From: Bacteroidales bacterium UBA714
GTDB lineage: Bacteria > Bacteroidota > Bacteroidia > Bacteroidales > UBA932
Reading direction: 5' to 3'
DNA length: 17,996 nucleotides
Assembly (NCBI GenBank): GCA_002298075.1
Contig: DBLW01000063.1
Location: 1 to 17,996 of the forward strand
Shown here: in pieces, positions 14,931-17,996 of the stretch
How positions within the stretch are numbered: position 1 is the stretch's first letter
Layout: the number at the start of each line of letters is the position of its first letter
Translations under genes and position numbers: made by a program
Notes under the pieces: model-generated
What the model saw: only the letters and a program-made list of their open reading frames with translations
What the model was told of the DNA's origin: nothing
The model's database searches: none

Positions 14931-15512
14931 TTACTTTCCCTGCTCCATCTTTGCCTGCTGAGTTGCACGTGTAGGACGTACTGAGCAGATGATAGTAGCC
15001 TTAGGTGACACGATTGTAACGCCTTCGTAGTTGAGGTCGCCGGCAACAATCTGCTTGCCTATCATGAGGTGTGTGGAATCAACCTCGAGCATGTCAGGAA
15101 GATTGTTCATCATGGCGCTTACGCGGAGCTTGCGGCTTGAGATGAGGAGCTTGCCACCGAGTTTCACACCCTCTGAGTGTCCGGTTACCTTTACAGGAAT
15201 GTCGATTGTGACAGGCTTGCTCTCGCATACTGCAAGGAGGTCAACGTGGATGGCCTCGTCAGTTACAGGGTGATACTGCACCTCGTGAAGCACTGCGAAA
15301 TATTTCTGGCCGTTGTCAAGGCTCAGGTCGATGATGTACGAGTTCGGAGTGTGGGTGATTGTCTTGAGGTCTTTTGCGTCAACTGTGAAGAGTACGTTCT
15401 CCATACCGAGTCCATAGATGTTGCAAGGGACCTTTCCCTCTTTGCGCACTGCCTTTACGGCTGCCTTGCTGCCGGCCTCGCGGACCTGGCCATTGAGATC
15501 AATGTGTTTCAT
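14931..15512 (-). CDS. rplY: Ribosomal protein L25, Ctc/TL5 long form
   Basis: 5S-rRNA-binding protein of the large ribosomal subunit. At 193 aa it is the long Ctc/TL5 type with an added C-terminal beta domain rather than the short E. coli type. The N-terminal L25 domain (about 1-95) shows the REAGSKAAVKAVRKEGKVPC segment with the basic binding face, IYG, and LHEVQYHPVTDEAIHVDLL. The C-terminal domain (about 100-182) starts KPVTIDIPVKVTGHSEGVKLGG. A short lysine-rich end (KMEQGK) closes it. It starts at the ATG at 15510-15512, downstream of a perfectly spaced promoter and a folded leader of about 80 nt, and is followed at once by pth. The leader may allow feedback control, as described for L25 in E. 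coli, but the structures need not be related. Confidence 0.96.
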   Translation of the reverse strand: MKHIDLNGQVREAGSKAAVKAVRKEGKVPCNIYGLGMENVLFTVDAKDLKTITHTPNSYIIDLSLDNGQKYFAVLHEVQYHPVTDEAIHVDLLAVCESKPVTIDIPVKVTGHSEGVKLGGKLLISSRKLRVSAMMNNLPDMLEVDSTHLMIGKQIVAGDLNYEGVTIVSPKATIICSVRPTRATQQAKMEQGK

Positions 15513-15542
15513 TGTCGTATTGATTTTAAAATGTGTTACTCA

Positions 15543-15599
15543 GTCCGGACTTGTTCCGGACCCCATTGCACCAAAAAGCACATGGCTTTTTATGGGGCC
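15543..15599 (-). promoter_or_regulatory. Structured 5' leader of rplY (candidate cis-regulatory RNA)
   Basis: In the minus-strand transcript two hairpins can form before the start codon. The first has an outer stem CCCCAU/AUGGGG (15592-15597 with 15561-15566) and an inner stem AAAAAGC/GCUUUUU (15585-15591 with 15573-15579) around a 5-base loop, with a one-sided 6-base bulge GGUGCA. The second is GUCCGGA/UCCGGAC with a 5-base loop (15543-15561). They share C15561, so they stack nearly end to end. The predicted transcription start near 15594-15597 sits at the first stem. About 30 A/U-rich bases then lead to the ATG. The inner hairpin could instead help stop read-through from the C11 gene. Confidence 0.5.
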
Positions 15600-15600
15600 G

Positions 15601-15631
15601 CAAATATATGCAATTTCCCCGAGACTGCAAA
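15601..15631 (-). promoter_or_regulatory. Promoter of rplY-pth
   Basis: On the minus strand TTTG (15628-15631) is followed after exactly 19 bases by TATATTTG (15601-15608), a perfect TAnnTTTG. It is the best promoter match in the window and lies between the C11 stop and the folded leader. Confidence 0.75.
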
Positions 15632-15639
15632 ATGTCTTT

Positions 15640-17028
15640 TTATTCCACCAGTCCGGTGGCACGGTTCCAGGCCAGTGTCCTGTAGTATTTGTCCAGTTCC
15701 GGATGCCCGTGGCAAGGAAGATACATCGACAGGCCGCAGTGCGTATCTATATCAAAGCCTCCGTCATATGCGGACCCGTGGATGAAAGACGGTGTGGCGG
15801 CCTTGTAGCTGATGCATCCGGAAATTGCCCTCCTGAGCTCTTCCAGTTCGGCGGCATCTGCGCCCGCTTCCGTCAGGATGCTTTCGAGGTCGTAGAACCA
15901 GTGGTAGCTGTATCTGTAGTACCGCTGCACCTTGTCCGGGTCCATTGAGTCCAGGCCGCTCCTGTATTTGCTGAACAGTTTCCTGCATACCCGGGCGACA
16001 GGCTCCAGGCGGCTGCAGTCCACGAGCGATATGGTCGCTGACCTGTTGAGGCCGGACTGGATGTCATATCTGGTGAAATAGTCCTCGCATACTTTTTGGG
16101 GATCGGAGACGCTGTTGCGAAGAAGATGCCCGGCGAGCGTTGTGTAGTCGAATCCTTCCGCAAGGACTTCTGCCTGCGAGAAACCTGCCAGGACGCATTT
16201 CTCCCTCAGCTCATATGCCACCTCGATTCCGCCCATCAGACATGCGTCGAAAAGGATGTAGTCAAGCTTCATCGGTATGGCCGCAGCAAAGTCGTCAATC
16301 TCGATTTCGTATGACATCCTGCCTGCACGGTCCTGCCCGATGCTTTTCACTGCCGGAAGTGACGGGTCGGTGAGCGGTTCGTAATAAGGCACAGGCTCCG
16401 GTCCGTGGAACTTCATTCCGGATAGTTCCCTTCCGCCGGACAATGCAGTTCCCTTTTCCTTGAACACGTATTTGCCGGGGTCCGAATAGAATCCTGCCGG
16501 GAGATAGCCCGTGGCATGTGACGAGAACAGCAGTCCGTATCCCTTGGCCGGGAAATTCTCCTTGACATATGTGAGCACGAGATTCAGTGTGCCGGCGGAT
16601 GCTGATATGGTTTCCGCCGGATATGTGACCAGCGTGTCCGTAACGGCTTTCCCGTCCTGTCCCTTGTAAAGCCTCATGAGCACCGGTGAGGACGGCGTTG
16701 AATAATTGCCGGGGGATAAGGTGCTGTGCGAATAAACGAGGAGTACATCTTCACTGCGCCTGTTGTCCGGCAGCCAGCCTTTCTTCAGGTCTTCGAAATT
16801 GATGTTCAGATAGCCGCTGATTGAATTGAATCCTGCCGAGTAAAGCAGGAGGACTTTCCTTGTTTCCGGGCTTGGCACGCGGTTTCCGTGGCCGGGCCTG
16901 TCTGAAGGCATGTTCCCGAATTTCGTGTCGTAGCCCCAGTCGGGGGCACATGATAAAAGCAGGGCCGAGGCGATTCCCAAGGCTATCATTTTTGCGGCTG
17001 ATGATATTTTCATTGCGATGCTGCTCAT
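15640..17028 (-). CDS. Clostripain-like C11 cysteine peptidase, lipoprotein
   Basis: Exported cysteine peptidase of family C11, which usually cuts after Arg or Lys. The product is 462 aa from the ATG at 17028; an ATG at 17013 would give a tidier signal (MKISSAAKMIALGIASALLLSC). Either way the lipobox LLSC places the lipid on Cys27 of the long form. The family fold starts at RKVLLLYSAGFNSISGYL. The catalytic pair is His171 in LLFSSHATGYLP and Cys263 in DYILFDACLMGGIEVAYEL, both in the caspase-like arrangement of C11. An ETISASAGTLNLVLTYVKE helix lies just before the histidine strand. The remainder is helical, with no further domain recognised. It reads away from the DPP III gene through a shared promoter region. 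Anchoring at the envelope suggests digestion of external protein or processing of other surface proteins. Confidence 0.87.
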   Translation of the reverse strand: MSSIAMKISSAAKMIALGIASALLLSCAPDWGYDTKFGNMPSDRPGHGNRVPSPETRKVLLLYSAGFNSISGYLNINFEDLKKGWLPDNRRSEDVLLVYSHSTLSPGNYSTPSSPVLMRLYKGQDGKAVTDTLVTYPAETISASAGTLNLVLTYVKENFPAKGYGLLFSSHATGYLPAGFYSDPGKYVFKEKGTALSGGRELSGMKFHGPEPVPYYEPLTDPSLPAVKSIGQDRAGRMSYEIEIDDFAAAIPMKLDYILFDACLMGGIEVAYELREKCVLAGFSQAEVLAEGFDYTTLAGHLLRNSVSDPQKVCEDYFTRYDIQSGLNRSATISLVDCSRLEPVARVCRKLFSKYRSGLDSMDPDKVQRYYRYSYHWFYDLESILTEAGADAAELEELRRAISGCISYKAATPSFIHGSAYDGGFDIDTHCGLSMYLPCHGHPELDKYYRTLAWNRATGLVE

Positions 17029-17049
17029 TCTGTAATTTCTAATGCTTCA

Positions 17050-17057
17050 CAAAGATA
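17050..17057 (-). promoter_or_regulatory. -7 element for the C11 peptidase gene
   Basis: The minus strand reads TATCTTTG, an exact TAnnTTTG match, giving a leader of about 15 nt to the ATG at 17028 or 30 nt to the one at 17013. The same octamer occurs on the plus strand at 17080-17087. No clear -33 TTTG is seen. Confidence 0.6.
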
Positions 17058-17079
17058 AGCGGTTTTTCTGAAAATTGAT

Positions 17080-17087
17080 TATCTTTG
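17080..17087 (+). promoter_or_regulatory. -7 element for the DPP III gene
   Basis: TATCTTTG matches TAnnTTTG exactly and mirrors the element at 17050-17057. Transcription would start near 17094, at the base of a hairpin (17094-17100 paired with 17107-17113, stem CGCCGCA/TGCGGTG with one G-U, loop TTCTAT), and run about 50 nt to the ATG at 17143. The -33 position is not obvious. Confidence 0.6.
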
Positions 17088-17142
17088 TAGGTTCGCCGCA
17101 TTCTATTGCGGTGCGGTTTTGGAAATAAATAATTAATATAGT

Positions 17143-17996
17143 ATGAAATTCGGATTCGGAATGGCAACAATTGCAGGCTTGGCCGCAGCCTTGGTCTCTT
17201 GTTCTGACAAAGCGGCGCAGGAAGATGACTTCAAATATCTTATCGACGAATTTGCGGACCTCAAGATAATGAGGTACAGGATTCCGGGATGGGACAATCT
17301 CAGCCTCGGACAGAAGGAATATGTCTATCATCTGAGTGAGGCGGCAAAATATGGCCGTGACATTATATGGGCACAGAACTGCGGGCATAACCTTGCTGTG
17401 AGGAAGGTGTTGGAAAACATAATTTCCGATTATCAGGGCGACCGCAACTGTGAAGAGTTCGCGCAGTTCATGACATATGCCAAGAGGGTTTTCTTCAGCA
17501 ACGGCATACATCATCATTATGCGGAGGACAAGTTCTTCCCGGAATGCCCGCAGGATTATTTCCGCTCTCTCATGGAGTCCGTGGGAGACGGCGAAAAATG
17601 CGGTGAAATCCTTAAGGTTATATATGACCCGGAATTTTTGGCCCAGCGCAAGTCAACAGATGCGTCAGGTGACATAGTGGCGGAGTCTGCCGTCAATTTC
17701 TACGAAGGCGTGACACGTGCCGAGGTGGAGAAATTCTACAATGACATGGCTGACCCGTCGGACAAGACCCCTGTGTCGTATGGTCTCAACAGCAAGCTTG
17801 TCAAGGGGGCTGACGGCATTGTCCGCGAAGATGTTTACAAGGTAGGCGGTCTTTACGGAACCGCCCTTGAGAAAATTGTGGCTGAGCTTGAGAAGGCTGC
17901 CGCTGTGGCGGAAAACGATTCGCAGAAGAAATACATCGGCTCGCTTGTGGAATACTACAGGACAGGCGATTTGAAGCTTTGGGATGAGTACAATAT
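17143..17996 (+). CDS. Dipeptidyl peptidase III (M49) lipoprotein, N-terminal part (cut by window edge)
   Basis: The first 284 codons of a Bacteroidota-type dipeptidyl peptidase III, an exopeptidase that removes dipeptides from oligopeptide N-termini. The ATG at 17143 gives MKFGFGMATIAGLAAALVSC, a lipoprotein signal with lipobox LVSC and Cys20. The mature chain starts with DDFKYLIDEFADLKIMRYRIPG, then LSLGQKEYVYHLSEAAKYGRDII and FSNGIHHHYAEDKFFPECPQDYF, all typical of the N-terminal lobe of bacterial DPP III. The zinc motif (HEXXGH) lies further on, beyond the window, so it cannot be checked. The frame is open to the last base. It is divergent from the C11 gene and is the second M49-type protein in the window, after the HEXXH form at the left. 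The two are clearly different branches, not a recent duplication. Confidence 0.9.
   Translation, partial: MKFGFGMATIAGLAAALVSCSDKAAQEDDFKYLIDEFADLKIMRYRIPGWDNLSLGQKEYVYHLSEAAKYGRDIIWAQNCGHNLAVRKVLENIISDYQGDRNCEEFAQFMTYAKRVFFSNGIHHHYAEDKFFPECPQDYFRSLMESVGDGEKCGEILKVIYDPEFLAQRKSTDASGDIVAESAVNFYEGVTRAEVEKFYNDMADPSDKTPVSYGLNSKLVKGADGIVREDVYKVGGLYGTALEKIVAELEKAAAVAENDSQKKYIGSLVEYYRTGDLKLWDEYN

Noticed and set aside
15177..15948. Plus-strand open frames of 202 and 176 codons
   Set aside because: They run antisense through rplY, its promoter and the end of the C11 gene. No recognisable domain and poor start context.
17047..17517. Minus-strand open frame of 156 codons
   Set aside because: It is antisense to the DPP III gene, whose plus-strand product is clearly recognisable over the same bases.

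Overview
The window looks like chromosomal DNA of a gut-type Bacteroidales (phylum Bacteroidota); the genus cannot be fixed from the sequence. Evidence: a SusC/SusD outer-membrane pair, many lipoproteins with Bacteroidota-style lipoboxes, an Hc1-type histone-like protein, a Ctc-form L25 protein next to pth, few Shine-Dalgarno sites, and several promoters of the Bacteroides TTTG / TAnnTTTG type. I saw no tRNA, rRNA, CRISPR array, insertion sequence or phage gene.

Left part (1-5546, all minus strand): the 5' end of tyrS; a lipoprotein metallopeptidase of the M49 (dipeptidyl peptidase III) superfamily with a pentapeptide HEXXH zinc motif; tpiA with its own promoter and terminator; and a two-gene unit of a secreted M6 metalloprotease and a small lipoprotein whose start overlaps the protease stop (ATGA). 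A divergent promoter region separates these from the plus-strand block.

Central part (5620-13961, plus strand): a secreted PCMD-domain protein, a 359-base gap holding a probable terminator and a good promoter, then a compact polysaccharide-utilisation locus: SusC-like transporter, SusD-like lipoprotein, GH18 lipoprotein (probable endo-beta-N-acetylglucosaminidase), and a DUF1735/LamG lipoprotein that is a probable surface glycan-binding protein. A strong intrinsic terminator closes it. The likely job is release of N-glycans (or another GlcNAc-containing glycan) at the surface and import through SusCD. No regulator gene lies next to it, and the SusC lacks an STN signalling domain. SusC carries a run of nine Gs just after its signal peptide, where a one-base slip either way would stop translation within a few codons.

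Right part (13977-17996): minus-strand genes for an Hc1-like DNA-associated protein, pth, rplY (with a perfect-spacing promoter and a strongly folded leader) and a clostripain-like C11 lipoprotein peptidase. Reading away from the last, on the plus strand, is the 5' part of a classical dipeptidyl peptidase III lipoprotein, cut by the window edge. The promoters of these two genes form a 10-base inverted repeat.

Taken together, a glycan-release operon sits among four exported peptidases (M49-like, M6, C11, DPP III), which suggests glycoprotein or peptide foraging. That link is inference from neighbourhood only.
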